Part shown: positions 35,044 through 42,522 of the stretch, in pieces
How the letters are laid out: each line of letters starts with the position of its first letter
Numbering within the stretch: the stretch's first letter is position 1
Origin: Nitrospirota bacterium
Lineage (GTDB): Bacteria > JACPQY01
Assembly (NCBI GenBank): GCA_016190245.1
Contig: JACPQY010000049.1
Location: 1 to 48,679 of the forward strand
Reading direction: 5' to 3'
Length of the DNA stretch: 48,679 nt
Notes under the pieces: model-generated
Told to the model about the DNA's origin: nothing
Databases searched by the model: none
The model's input: the letters and a program-made list of their open reading frames with translations, nothing else
Made by a program: the position numbers and the translations under genes

Positions 35044-36071
35044 GCCCCGCGCAGATCCGGGCCCTCCGCAAGCTGATGTCCCGCGCGGGGCTGGGGTGTC
35101 CCCTGCGGATCACGCCGGAGGAAGGGGGAAAGAATAACAGGGCGTTCGGTGTAGATACGGATAGATGCAAGATATTCATGAAGTGTTACTTCAGATACTC
35201 AGGAGACCGCAGGAACCGGCAACACGCTGAGTTTGCGTGGAGCCGCTTTGCGTGGCGCAGGGGTGTCAGGTGGTTGCCCGAGCCGCTGGCCACGGATCGC
35301 CGCTCCGGCTTCAGCCTCTTCGAATACGTCCCCGGTCGCCGACTGGACGCCGGCGAGGTGACGGCCGGGCACGTGGGTGCGGCATTGCGTTTCTTCGCCG
35401 AGATCAACCGCGGCCGACGAGGCGCCCCGGCGCGGCGCCTGCCGGCGGCCTCGGAATCGTGTTTCAGTGTCGAGGAACATCTGAGGTGCGTCGAGAGAAG
35501 GGTACGACGCTTGGAAGGAATCCGACCAAAAAGCGCCGTTCAACGCAGCGCTCGCCGGTTTGTGAAGGAGGAACTCGTTCCGGAGTGGAATCGGGTTCGG
35601 GAGGGTGCCCGGACTCAGACCGGCACCGCGGCGTTGAGAAGAGCCCTCCCTTTCGCGGATCGCGTCCTTTCACCTTCCGATTTCGGTTTCCACAATGTCA
35701 TCGTCAGGCCGGAGGGCGAGCTGTGTTTCATTGATTTCGAGTACGCGGGATGGGACGATCCCGCAAAGATGATCTGCGATTTGTTCCTGCAACCGGCCGT
35801 GCAGGTGCCCGTGCGCCATCGAACGCGGGTTCTCGATGCGGCGGCGGAATGGGTCGCGGATCCAACGGCGTTGAGGGCGAGGGTTGACCTCCTGGCGCCC
35901 GCCTACAGGATCAAGTGGGTTTGCATCCTGATGAACGAATTCCTAGCCGTGGGCCGACGGCGGCGTGTCTTCGCGGTTCCCGGGGAGGACCTCGATGTTC
36001 GCCAAGCCCGCCAACTCGCGGCGGCGCGCGCGATGCTTCACGGGGCGGAGGCGGCCCCGCACCTATCCTGA
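35019..36071 (+). CDS. Aminoglycoside phosphotransferase/choline-kinase-fold protein
   Basis: 350 residues if GTG 35019 is used; ATG 35076 is an alternative. The N-lobe has a Gly-rich loop EEGGKNNRAFGV and the ATP-binding lysine in IFMKCYF. The C-lobe has LSPSDFGFHNVIV (Brenner motif: catalytic Asp and Asn present, first His replaced) and FIDFEYAGWDDP with the Mg-binding Asp. It would phosphorylate a sugar, choline-like or amino-sugar substrate. Codons around 35128-35210 are AT-richer and rarer (ATA, AGA, GTA, TCA) than the surroundings. The stop codon lies inside the left inverted repeat of the GIY-YIG element, so the last residues are encoded by it. Confidence 0.8.
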   Translation: MGRADRRLSPAQIRALRKLMSRAGLGCPLRITPEEGGKNNRAFGVDTDRCKIFMKCYFRYSGDRRNRQHAEFAWSRFAWRRGVRWLPEPLATDRRSGFSLFEYVPGRRLDAGEVTAGHVGAALRFFAEINRGRRGAPARRLPAASESCFSVEEHLRCVERRVRRLEGIRPKSAVQRSARRFVKEELVPEWNRVREGARTQTGTAALRRALPFADRVLSPSDFGFHNVIVRPEGELCFIDFEYAGWDDPAKMICDLFLQPAVQVPVRHRTRVLDAAAEWVADPTALRARVDLLAPAYRIKWVCILMNEFLAVGRRRRVFAVPGEDLDVRQARQLAAARAMLHGAEAAPHLS

Positions 36072-36354
36072 CAGCGATGTACTACGTATACTTACTGAGG
36101 AGTCTCCACCACGATTGGGGCTACATCGGCTACACTTCGCACTTGAGGACACGCATGCGTCAGCATCGGACGGGGCAGGCGCGGTCGACAAGACCCTATC
36201 TGCCCGTCAAGCCGGTCTACTACGAGGCCTACATTTCCTGGGAAGACGCGAGACATCGCGAGCAGGCACTGAAGTACTTCGGGAAGGCGTACGGGCAGCT
36301 CAAGAGGCGCTTGGCGCACTCCTTGCGTCTTCCCGTGTCAGGATAGGTGCGGGG
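36055..36354 (+). mobile_element. 300-bp element: GIY-YIG gene bounded by perfect 19-bp inverted repeats
   Basis: ccccgcacctatcctgaca (36055-36073) and its exact reverse complement (36336-36354) bound a single 89-codon GIY-YIG nuclease gene. The left repeat carries the stop of the phosphotransferase and the right one begins the GTG of the following SDR. No obvious target duplication is seen. The arrangement fits a minimal mobile element, but mobility is inference; no transposase other than the nuclease is present. Confidence 0.55.
36077..36346 (+). CDS. Single-domain GIY-YIG endonuclease (COG2827-like)
   Basis: 89 residues, the normal size of stand-alone GIY-YIG proteins. MYYVYLLRS stands for the GIY strand and WGYIGYTSHL for YIG. 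The catalytic Arg region LRTRMRQHRTG and the metal-binding Glu in ARHREQALKYF are present, so it should be an active DNA endonuclease fold. ATG begins 4 nt inside the left 19-bp inverted repeat, and the TAG stop lies inside the right one. It interrupts an otherwise continuous glycan operon and is the only non-glycan gene between 26512 and 41088. The biological role of this family is unsettled. Confidence 0.88.
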   Translation: MYYVYLLRSLHHDWGYIGYTSHLRTRMRQHRTGQARSTRPYLPVKPVYYEAYISWEDARHREQALKYFGKAYGQLKRRLAHSLRLPVSG

Positions 36355-37343
36355 TGAAGATCGTCGTCCTTGGCGCGAATTCCTTTTCCGGCCAGGACTT
36401 CGTGGACCTGCTCTTGGACGATCCCTCGAATGAGGTCCTCGGAGTCAGCCGATCGCCGGAGCGCAGCGAAGTCTTCCTCCGCTACAAGCTGCGCCCGGAT
36501 CTGTCGCGCTATCGCTACCACGCCCTCGATTTCAACTCGGACATGGACGCGATCCATTCGCTTCTTGACCGCGAGCGTCCCGAGGCGATCGTGAATTTTG
36601 CCGCGCAAAGCGAGGTGGCGCCGAGCTGGGAACATCCCGAGCATTGGTACCAGACCAACACGGTGGCGCTCGCGCGTCTCGTCAACCACTTGAGACGGCG
36701 GGATTACCTGCGGCGCTATGTGCACATCTCGTCTCCGGAGGTCTACGGCTCGTGCGAGGGACGTGTCGCGGAGGACGCGCCGATGAACCCCAGCACGCCC
36801 TATGCGGCGAGCAAGGCGGCTGCCGACCACCTGCTCTTTGCCTACCACCGCCAGTTCGCATTCCCCCTGCTCGTGGTCCGCGGCACCAATGTCTACGGCG
36901 CGCGGCAGCAGCTCTTCAAGATCATCCCCCGCACGGTGATCGCCCTGAGGCAGGGCAGGAAGATCGAGCTCCACGGGGGGGGGGTCGCCGTCAAGTCCTA
37001 CATTCATGTCCGGGATGTCTCGCGCGGCGAGGCCCTTGTCCTGCGAAACGGCAAGGCCGGTTCAATCTACCACCTCTCGCCACCGGCGGGGATCGCGGTC
37101 CGCGACGTCGTCCGCCGGATCTGCGAGCGCTTGGGACGGCGTTTCGAGGACTCGACCACGGCCGTGGCGGAGCGCCCGGGCCAGGACCGGGCCTACGTGA
37201 TCGACTCGACCCGCGCGCGAACGGAGCTCGGGTGGTTACGCCGGATTGACTTGGACGAGGGGATCGGCGAGGTGGTGGAATGGATCGGCCGCTATTGGAA
37301 CGAAATCGAACGCCTTCCGCATGAGTATGTGCACAAAGCCTAG
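36354..37343 (+). CDS. NDP-sugar 4,6-dehydratase-like extended SDR
   Basis: 329 residues from GTG 36354. GANSFSG at 7-13 is the Rossmann loop, SSPEVYG at 126-132 corresponds to STDEVYG/STSELYG of RmlB and GMD (the Glu is kept, the RmlB Asp is Pro), and YAASK at 150-154 is YxxxK. It probably dehydrates or otherwise converts a GDP- or dTDP-hexose at the start of a deoxysugar branch. A ten-G run (36975-36984) encodes LHGGGVAV mid-gene; a one-base slip would truncate the protein there. The start codon overlaps the right inverted repeat of the GIY-YIG element. Confidence 0.86.
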   Translation: MKIVVLGANSFSGQDFVDLLLDDPSNEVLGVSRSPERSEVFLRYKLRPDLSRYRYHALDFNSDMDAIHSLLDRERPEAIVNFAAQSEVAPSWEHPEHWYQTNTVALARLVNHLRRRDYLRRYVHISSPEVYGSCEGRVAEDAPMNPSTPYAASKAAADHLLFAYHRQFAFPLLVVRGTNVYGARQQLFKIIPRTVIALRQGRKIELHGGGVAVKSYIHVRDVSRGEALVLRNGKAGSIYHLSPPAGIAVRDVVRRICERLGRRFEDSTTAVAERPGQDRAYVIDSTRARTELGWLRRIDLDEGIGEVVEWIGRYWNEIERLPHEYVHKA

Positions 37344-37416
37344 CATTCGGCATTCGGCATTCGGCAGTCGAGAGAGAGCTGCCGTCCGCTCCCGCGATTT
37401 CCGACTGCCGAATGCC
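37343..37416. repeat. 7-bp tandem repeat with a 15-bp inverted repeat in a spacer
   Basis: gcattcg is repeated three times (37343-37363) and followed by a variant gcagtcg. The stretch ggcattcggcagtcg (37356-37370) is exactly complementary to 37402-37416, leaving a 31-nt loop. The spacer runs 37344-37437 between the SDR and a methyltransferase. Confidence 0.8.
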
Positions 37417-37437
37417 GGCTCCCAACTGCCGATTTGA

Positions 37438-38100
37438 ATGGCCTACATCGACTTCATCTCCCGGATCCATCGCTCGACGAAGCGGGACTATGTTCAACGG
37501 GTCGTTGAGCACGACAAGGCCGAGTGCGCGGAGGTGGCGATCAAGTTCGGCCGCGAGTACTGGGATGGGGATCGCCGCTTCGGCTATGGGGGGTACAAAT
37601 ACGATGGGCGGTGGAGGGCCGTGGCCGAGGCGATGGCGAGCCACTACGCACTCAAGCCCGGCTCCACCATCCTCGACGTCGGGTGCGGGAGGGGTTTCCT
37701 GCTCTACGATCTCAGCCAGGTTGTCCCGGGGTCGCGCGTCGCCGGCATCGACATCTCGCTCTACGGGATCGAGACCGCCAAACCCGAGCTGAGGGGGCGG
37801 CTGGCCGAGGCCACAGCAGCGCGCCTGCCCTTCAAGGATCGCTCGTTCGATTTTGTCGTGACGGTCAATGCCCTTCACAACCTGCACAACTACGACCTCT
37901 GGAGAGCCCTCGGGGAGATCGAGCGGGTGGGGCGGGGCGCGAAGCACATCATCATCGAGGCCTATCGGAGCGAGCGGGAGAAGGTGAACCTGATGTACTG
38001 GCAGCTCACGTGCCGGGCGATGCTCACGCCGCGGGAGTGGGAATGGCTTTTCGAAAAAACCGGCTACACCGGCGACTACTCGTATATCACCTTTGAATAG
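37438..38100 (+). CDS. Class I SAM-dependent methyltransferase
   Basis: 220 residues from ATG 37438. The N-terminal region FGREYWDGDRRFGYGGYKYD precedes the SAM motif ILDVGCGRGFLLYDL at about 78-92. RLPFKDRSFDFVVTVNALHNL is the motif II region (given here as a family landmark, about 128-148). It resembles methyltransferases found beside transketolase/HldE-like genes in other glycan loci, from memory. Substrate unknown. The following gene starts at or just before its stop. Confidence 0.86.
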   Translation: MAYIDFISRIHRSTKRDYVQRVVEHDKAECAEVAIKFGREYWDGDRRFGYGGYKYDGRWRAVAEAMASHYALKPGSTILDVGCGRGFLLYDLSQVVPGSRVAGIDISLYGIETAKPELRGRLAEATAARLPFKDRSFDFVVTVNALHNLHNYDLWRALGEIERVGRGAKHIIIEAYRSEREKVNLMYWQLTCRAMLTPREWEWLFEKTGYTGDYSYITFE

Positions 38101-38104
38101 AGCC

Positions 38105-39346
38105 GTGGGGGACTCGTACCGCCGGAAGACCTGCCGACTTTGCGACTCGGCGGATTTGGAGCTTGTCGTGCCGCTCACGCCGTGCGGGCTGCCCGACGCG
38201 TATTTGCCGCTGCACCGCCTGCAGGAGAGGCAGGGCGTCTATCCCCTCGATCTCTATCTCTGCCGAGGCTGCGGACATGTGCAGATGCTGGATATCGTCG
38301 ATCCGGCGATCCTCTTCAGCGGAGAGTATCGGTATCTGACCGGCAGTACGCCTGCCGTGGTGCGCCACTTCGAGGAGTATGCCGACCGGGTGATCGCCCG
38401 CGTGCGGCCGGCGCACGGGTCGTGGGCGATCGATGTGGGTAGCAACGATGGAACCCTTCTAGGGTTCTTCAAGGCTCGCGGGCACCGCGTCCTCGGCATC
38501 GATGCCGCGAAGGAGGTCGCGGCGCAAGCGACCGCCGCCGGGATCGAGACGATTCCGGAGTTTCTGACACCGCAGCTCGCCGAGCGCGTGCGCCGTGAGT
38601 ATGGGCCCGCCGCCGTTGTCACCTGCAACAACGCGTTCGCGCACGCGGACGACTTGGCCGGCATGGCGGACTGCATCCGGGACCTCCTCGCGGAGGACGG
38701 TGTGTTCGTGTTCGAGGTATCCTACGTGCTGGACATCGTGGACAAGATGCTGCTCGGCACGATCTTCCACGAACACCTGAGCCATCACTCCGTGAAGCCG
38801 ATGGTGTTGTTCCTGCGCCGGCACGGCATGGAACTGATTGACGTGCACCGGGTCTCGCTGCAAGGGGGCTCCTTCATCGGAACCGCACAGCTCGCGTCGG
38901 GCCGCCGGCCGGTGGATGCCTCGGTGGGGGCCGCTCTGGCCCTGGAGGCCGAGCGACGGCTGGACCGCCCGGAGGTGTACAGGGAATTCTCGGCGCGGCT
39001 GGAGCAGGCCAAGGCCGCGCTCCTCCGGATTCTGGAAGACCTGAAAGGCGAAGGCAAGAAGATCGCCGGATTCGGCGCGGCTCGTGGGGGAACCACGATG
39101 CTTTTCCACTTCGAACTGAATCGCTTTTTGGAATTCATCGTGGATGACAACCCGGCCAAGCAGAACACCTTCAGCCCCGTGCATCACATCCCGGTGCTCC
39201 CGACGCGGGCGCTTTTCGATCGGCGCCCGGACTATGTGTTCATTCTGGCCTGGGTCCACGCGCGGCCGATCATCGAGAAGTACTCGGCCTTCCGGACGCA
39301 GGGGGGACGGTTCATCGTCCCCCTGCCTCAGCCGGAAGTCGTATAA
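38105..39346 (+). CDS. Sugar C-methyltransferase family protein (second canonical-type copy)
   Basis: About 413 residues from GTG 38105 (TTG 38093 is an alternative that overlaps the upstream stop). It has the same three-part layout as the protein at 6937-8154: zinc ligands CRLC and CRGC, a complete SAM motif [12 protein letters not shown], and a C-terminal Rossmann domain starting KKIAGFGAARGG. In the active-site block the Glu-His pair is kept (IFHEHLSHH), but the Tyr seen in TcaB9-like enzymes is Phe. It likely methylates a keto sugar at carbon, with altered geometry. It is followed 6 bp later by a diverged homologue. Confidence 0.88.
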   Translation: MGDSYRRKTCRLCDSADLELVVPLTPCGLPDAYLPLHRLQERQGVYPLDLYLCRGCGHVQMLDIVDPAILFSGEYRYLTGSTPAVVRHFEEYADRVIARVRPAHGSWAIDVGSNDGTLLGFFKARGHRVLGIDAAKEVAAQATAAGIETIPEFLTPQLAERVRREYGPAAVVTCNNAFAHADDLAGMADCIRDLLAEDGVFVFEVSYVLDIVDKMLLGTIFHEHLSHHSVKPMVLFLRRHGMELIDVHRVSLQGGSFIGTAQLASGRRPVDASVGAALALEAERRLDRPEVYREFSARLEQAKAALLRILEDLKGEGKKIAGFGAARGGTTMLFHFELNRFLEFIVDDNPAKQNTFSPVHHIPVLPTRALFDRRPDYVFILAWVHARPIIEKYSAFRTQGGRFIVPLPQPEVV

Positions 39347-39352
39347 CCCTGC

Positions 39353-40543
39353 ATGAGTTGTCTCCTCTGCGGAGGCCGGCCGGACCCCGTCCTCGATCTC
39401 GGCCCGCAGCCGGTCAGCCACCATTTTCTGGAGAAGCCCGGCAAGGAGCGATGCTACCCACTCGCCCTAGCCCTGTGCGGGGAGTGCGGCTTGGTTCAAG
39501 TCGCCCATCCCATCGGGGCTGAAGGGCTGAAGCCGAAGTATGACTGGGTGGTCCATGTCGAGCCGTCGGCTCATCTTGACGAACTCGCCTTGCGTCTCCA
39601 ATCGCTTCCGGGTCTGTCCCAAGCCAGTCGAGTGCTGGGCCTGACGTACAAGGACGATGGCTTGATCGAGAGGCTGGGGCGGGCGGGGTGGACTGGAGCC
39701 TGCCGACTTGATCCCCAGGGCGATCTCGGGATTCCGGATCGGCGCATCGGGATGGAGACGGTCCGGTCGGCCCTGACGTCAGCCTCCGCCGAGAGGATCG
39801 CGCGTGCCCGTGGAGAGGCGGATCTGGTGATCGCCCGCCACATCTTCAAGTACGCCCACAACCCGCTCGATTTTCTGTCTGCGTTAGCGCGACTGACAGG
39901 GCCCGCTGGATACATCCTGATCGAGATCTCGGAGTGCCGGACCGCCTTGGAGGCGGGGGACTACTCCGTCATTTGGGAGGAGCACATCCTCTATCTCACA
40001 CCGACCACCCTGTGCGAGGGGCTTGAGCGGGGCGGCCTCCGGATCGAGCACTTCTGGTTTTTCCCAAACACGAACGAGTCGTGCCTTGTCGCGATCTGCC
40101 GGGTCGGGAAGGGGATCCCGAAGGCGGATCCTGGGCTCTTGGCCGAGGAGCATGGGCGTGCCCTGGGATTCGCCGAAGGCTACCCGGGATTCCGGCGACG
40201 GGTGCGGGAACGTGTGGAGGGGTTGGCGGCCGGGGGGGGGGTCGCCATCCTGGGCGCGGGACACCGGTCGGTGGCGTTCGTCAATCTGCTTGGGCTGGCG
40301 CCGTGGCTCCGCGCGGTCATTGATGACGACCCCCGCAAACAAGGCCTCCTCATACCCGGCTCACAACTCCCGATTCGCCCCTCCTCGGTGCTCGCCGGTG
40401 GCGAGATCCGAACCTGCCTCCTCGGCGTCAAGCCGGAAGATGAAGTCAGAGTTGTGGCGCGGAATGAGGTTCTCGTGAAGGCGGGCGGTCGGTTCCTTTC
40501 CATCTTCCCGCTCAGCCCCCAGTTCCTCCTGCGCTCGATTTGA
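39353..40543 (+). CDS. C-methyltransferase-like protein with a degenerate SAM site
   Basis: 396 residues from ATG 39353. The zinc motifs CLLC and CGECG are intact, and the C-terminal Rossmann domain is recognisable (AILGAGHRSVAFVNL, then VIDDDPRKQG). The central domain lacks the glycine-rich SAM loop: where homologues read [10 protein letters not shown], this has LGLTYKDDGLIERL. The Glu-His pair survives in VIWEEHILYL. It may not bind SAM and could be a pseudo-enzyme, a partner of the adjacent canonical copy, or do another reaction. A ten-G run (40232-40241) encodes AAGGGVAIL at the start of the last domain. Confidence 0.8.
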   Translation: MSCLLCGGRPDPVLDLGPQPVSHHFLEKPGKERCYPLALALCGECGLVQVAHPIGAEGLKPKYDWVVHVEPSAHLDELALRLQSLPGLSQASRVLGLTYKDDGLIERLGRAGWTGACRLDPQGDLGIPDRRIGMETVRSALTSASAERIARARGEADLVIARHIFKYAHNPLDFLSALARLTGPAGYILIEISECRTALEAGDYSVIWEEHILYLTPTTLCEGLERGGLRIEHFWFFPNTNESCLVAICRVGKGIPKADPGLLAEEHGRALGFAEGYPGFRRRVRERVEGLAAGGGVAILGAGHRSVAFVNLLGLAPWLRAVIDDDPRKQGLLIPGSQLPIRPSSVLAGGEIRTCLLGVKPEDEVRVVARNEVLVKAGGRFLSIFPLSPQFLLRSI

Positions 40544-40584
40544 CAGCCGCGCACCATGTTCGACATGATCGAGGATGGCGAGCC

Positions 40585-41088
40585 ATGCCTGAGGTGATCT
40601 ACGCGGAAGAGGACATCGTGGAGGTCAAGCCCGTGTGGCTCGACCGCCTGAAACGAGAGGCCGCGGTCTCACCCCGCAAGCGGGCGCGTCTCTGTCTGCA
40701 CAGGGACGAGAACGACCGTGTTCACGAGATGGTCATCGTGATGATCAAGGGGACCCTGATTGCGCCCCACAGGCACGTCAACAAGAGTGAATCCTTCCAC
40801 ATCATCGAAGGAGACCTGGTCGTCCTTATCTTTGACCCGTCGGGGCGCGTGGTGCGCCACATCGCGATGGGACCGCCCGGATCCGGGAAGACGTTTTTCT
40901 ACCGATTGTCCACCAGCGATTGGCACAGCGTAGTGCCCGTGTCGGAGACCGTGGCCTTTCATGAAACGACGGCGGGCCCGTTCGTCCGAGGAAGCGCCGA
41001 GCCACCGCCCCCCTGGGGGCCCCGCAGCCCGGAAGAGTGGCTGGCCTGGCTGGATCAGGCCGCGAGGGCCGGTAGCCGCAAGCTTTAG
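40585..41088 (+). CDS. WbuC-family cupin
   Basis: 167 residues from ATG 40585. A cupin fold is indicated by IAPHRHVNKSESFHIIEGDLVV (split over two strands, metal-ligand His residues near 67, 69 and 77) and by STSDWHSVVP with a later His. WbuC-family proteins occur at the ends of O-antigen operons; their reaction is not established. The final GSRKL residues and the stop codon come from the first REP sequence, which suggests the original C-terminus was replaced when the REP element arrived. Confidence 0.8.
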   Translation: MPEVIYAEEDIVEVKPVWLDRLKREAAVSPRKRARLCLHRDENDRVHEMVIVMIKGTLIAPHRHVNKSESFHIIEGDLVVLIFDPSGRVVRHIAMGPPGSGKTFFYRLSTSDWHSVVPVSETVAFHETTAGPFVRGSAEPPPPWGPRSPEEWLAWLDQAARAGSRKL

Positions 41089-41125
41089 GTTGCGTCTTCT
41101 GCGCAGGCTGAAGCCTGCGGCTACC
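41071..41125. repeat. REP doublet, copy 1
   Basis: 55 bp beginning ggtagccgca and ending tgcggctacc. It contains two small stem-loops; the second (gcaggct ga agcctgc) is perfect, the first has mismatches. It matches copy 2 at 52 of 55 positions. It supplies the stop codons of both WbuC and the RAYT gene. Confidence 0.85.
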
Positions 41126-41609
41126 AGTCCTCGAGATTGTAGACCGTCGACCCCTTGAAGGGGTACACCTTCCAATTGTCGACCAATCGCTTTCTGTCGG
41201 GATTGTCCAGAATGTACCGAACATGCCGGGCGAGGTCTTCGTCCCGGCGGAGGATGTGGTCATAGAAATCTTTCTGCCACCGGGCACTGATGGAAGACTG
41301 ACCGAGAAGATAGCCGCTGTACTGTTTGAATCGCACAAGGCATCTCCACAGGTCTGAGGATTCCGACGCGCCCTGCAGAACAACGTGGGCATGATCGGGC
41401 ATGAAAAGGTAGACCGGAGAGTCACACTCAGACTCCGCCAGGGATCGTTTGAGGAGAACATCGACGGATGGGAAGAGGGACGCGTCTGTGAAGACTTGCT
41501 TCCGCCCGGCCACACACAGGGTGAATGAGGCTATGACGGTTCCCCGGTACCTTTCGCGTGGCAACCGATGAGTACGTTCGCGGATTCCCCCCACGGGGAA
41601 ATCATACAC
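41121..41609 (-). CDS. REP-associated tyrosine transposase (RAYT, TnpA-REP)
   Basis: 162 residues of the Y1/HUH transposase family. THRLPRERYRGTV near residues 13-25 is the typical RAYT opening. The HUH metal-binding motif is PDHAHVVL with His73 and His75. The catalytic Tyr is probably Tyr116 in WQKDFYDHILR (111-121), and YILDNPDRKRLV is the usual C-terminal helix. RAYTs cut and join single-stranded REP palindromes. Flanking REPs in direct orientation support an active or recently active unit. It seems complete. The ATG at 41609 is the first plausible start; the gene ends inside REP copy 1. Confidence 0.93.
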   Translation of the reverse strand: MYDFPVGGIRERTHRLPRERYRGTVIASFTLCVAGRKQVFTDASLFPSVDVLLKRSLAESECDSPVYLFMPDHAHVVLQGASESSDLWRCLVRFKQYSGYLLGQSSISARWQKDFYDHILRRDEDLARHVRYILDNPDRKRLVDNWKVYPFKGSTVYNLEDW

Positions 41610-41623
41610 GCACCACGCGGGGC

Positions 41624-41678
41624 GGTAGCCGCAACCTTCAGGTTGCGTCTTCCGCGCAGGCTGAAGCCTGCGGCTACC
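41624..41678. repeat. REP doublet, copy 2
   Basis: 55 bp in the same orientation as copy 1. Both inner stem-loops are perfect: gcaacct tc aggttgc and gcaggct ga agcctgc. It lies 7 bp from the end of the AAC(3) gene. Confidence 0.85.
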
Positions 41679-41684
41679 CCTCCT

Positions 41685-42515
41685 CTACCGTTCGGGATCG
41701 TGCGGACCTCCCAGAATGGCGTCACGACAGCGCAGGCATTCGGGCGAGCAGCGAGTGATCTCAGGATCGGCGCGGATGAGCTCGGCGGCTCGCGCGATCA
41801 GGGCTTCAAGCGGAGCCGCAAGCATTTGGCAGGGGCCGAGCTGATGCTCACGGAAGAGGGGCCTGCATTGGGGCATCAGGCGCTCGAAACCCTTTGCGCA
41901 ACCTGCAACGCGGATGCGGCGCACGCCCCCGTCGGGACCGATCGCCCACCGGATGAAGGGGCGTCGGCCGGCACGTTCTTCGGCAAGGTGAATGGCCGTG
42001 CACGCCGTGAGGCTGACTCCCACGAGGAGACCCCATCCGCCTTTCCGGGCGAGTTTCTCGACGGGGGCATTCGGCCGGTCCCACGGATGATCGGCGACCA
42101 TCTCCTTCGCACCTGTGCCGCAGGCGGACCACGAGTGCCAGGGGTGGTAGCTTCGCTGCACATCCGGGCGACGGGCAAACTCCAATGCCAGGGCCCCCAT
42201 GCGGGGATTGATGCGGGCGTGATCCAGGTCGAACGGGCCCGGCCTGCCTGTCCAGGTGTCGTAGAACCGGTAGTCGCAGCCGTTTTGGAGTGGATGATCG
42301 TCGGCGGGCGGGGCAGCGTGGGAATCGGCGGAGAAGGCGGGCATCATCAAGGTTGAGCAGCACGCCACCAGCGCACGGATGACGGTCTCCGCAGCTCCTT
42401 CCACGCGTCCGAGGCTCCGAAGGGAGGCATGGACTACGACGTCGCGGCCCTGAAGTCCAAGGGCTGCCATCGCCTCGCGCAGGTCGGTCTCGCCTACCGG
42501 TGGCATGGGGTCCAT
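41685..42515 (-). CDS. AAC(3)-family N-acetyltransferase, probably acting on an amino sugar
   Basis: About 276 residues from ATG 42515, 7 bp after the aminotransferase stop. VVVHASLRSLGRVEGAAETVI is the conserved opening (in pieces VVVHASLRSLG and EGAAETV), LMMPAFS follows, and GVSLTACTAIHLAEERAGR contains the family His. AAC(3) proteins move acetyl from acetyl-CoA to an amino group. Its place directly after a DegT sugar aminotransferase makes acetylation of a glycan amino sugar far more likely than antibiotic resistance. The C-terminus has a short Cys pair (CSPECLRC). Last gene of its operon. Confidence 0.85.
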   Translation of the reverse strand: MDPMPPVGETDLREAMAALGLQGRDVVVHASLRSLGRVEGAAETVIRALVACCSTLMMPAFSADSHAAPPADDHPLQNGCDYRFYDTWTGRPGPFDLDHARINPRMGALALEFARRPDVQRSYHPWHSWSACGTGAKEMVADHPWDRPNAPVEKLARKGGWGLLVGVSLTACTAIHLAEERAGRRPFIRWAIGPDGGVRRIRVAGCAKGFERLMPQCRPLFREHQLGPCQMLAAPLEALIARAAELIRADPEITRCSPECLRCRDAILGGPHDPER

Positions 42516-42522
42516 CGCCAAG

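Larger units (their letters stand above)
41071..41678. mobile_element. REP-RAYT-REP element
   Basis: Two 55-bp palindromic REP doublets in direct orientation flank a minus-strand RAYT transposase gene, filling the whole gap between the convergent WbuC and AAC(3) genes. This is the layout by which RAYT genes are associated with the REP sequences they act on. Confidence 0.8.

Noticed and set aside
37343-37416. CRISPR-like array
   Set aside because: The units are 7 bp and directly adjacent without spacers, and no cas gene is present.
41685-42515. Aminoglycoside resistance gene
   Set aside because: The AAC(3) fold is real, but the position after a sugar aminotransferase inside a glycan locus makes a resistance role unlikely.
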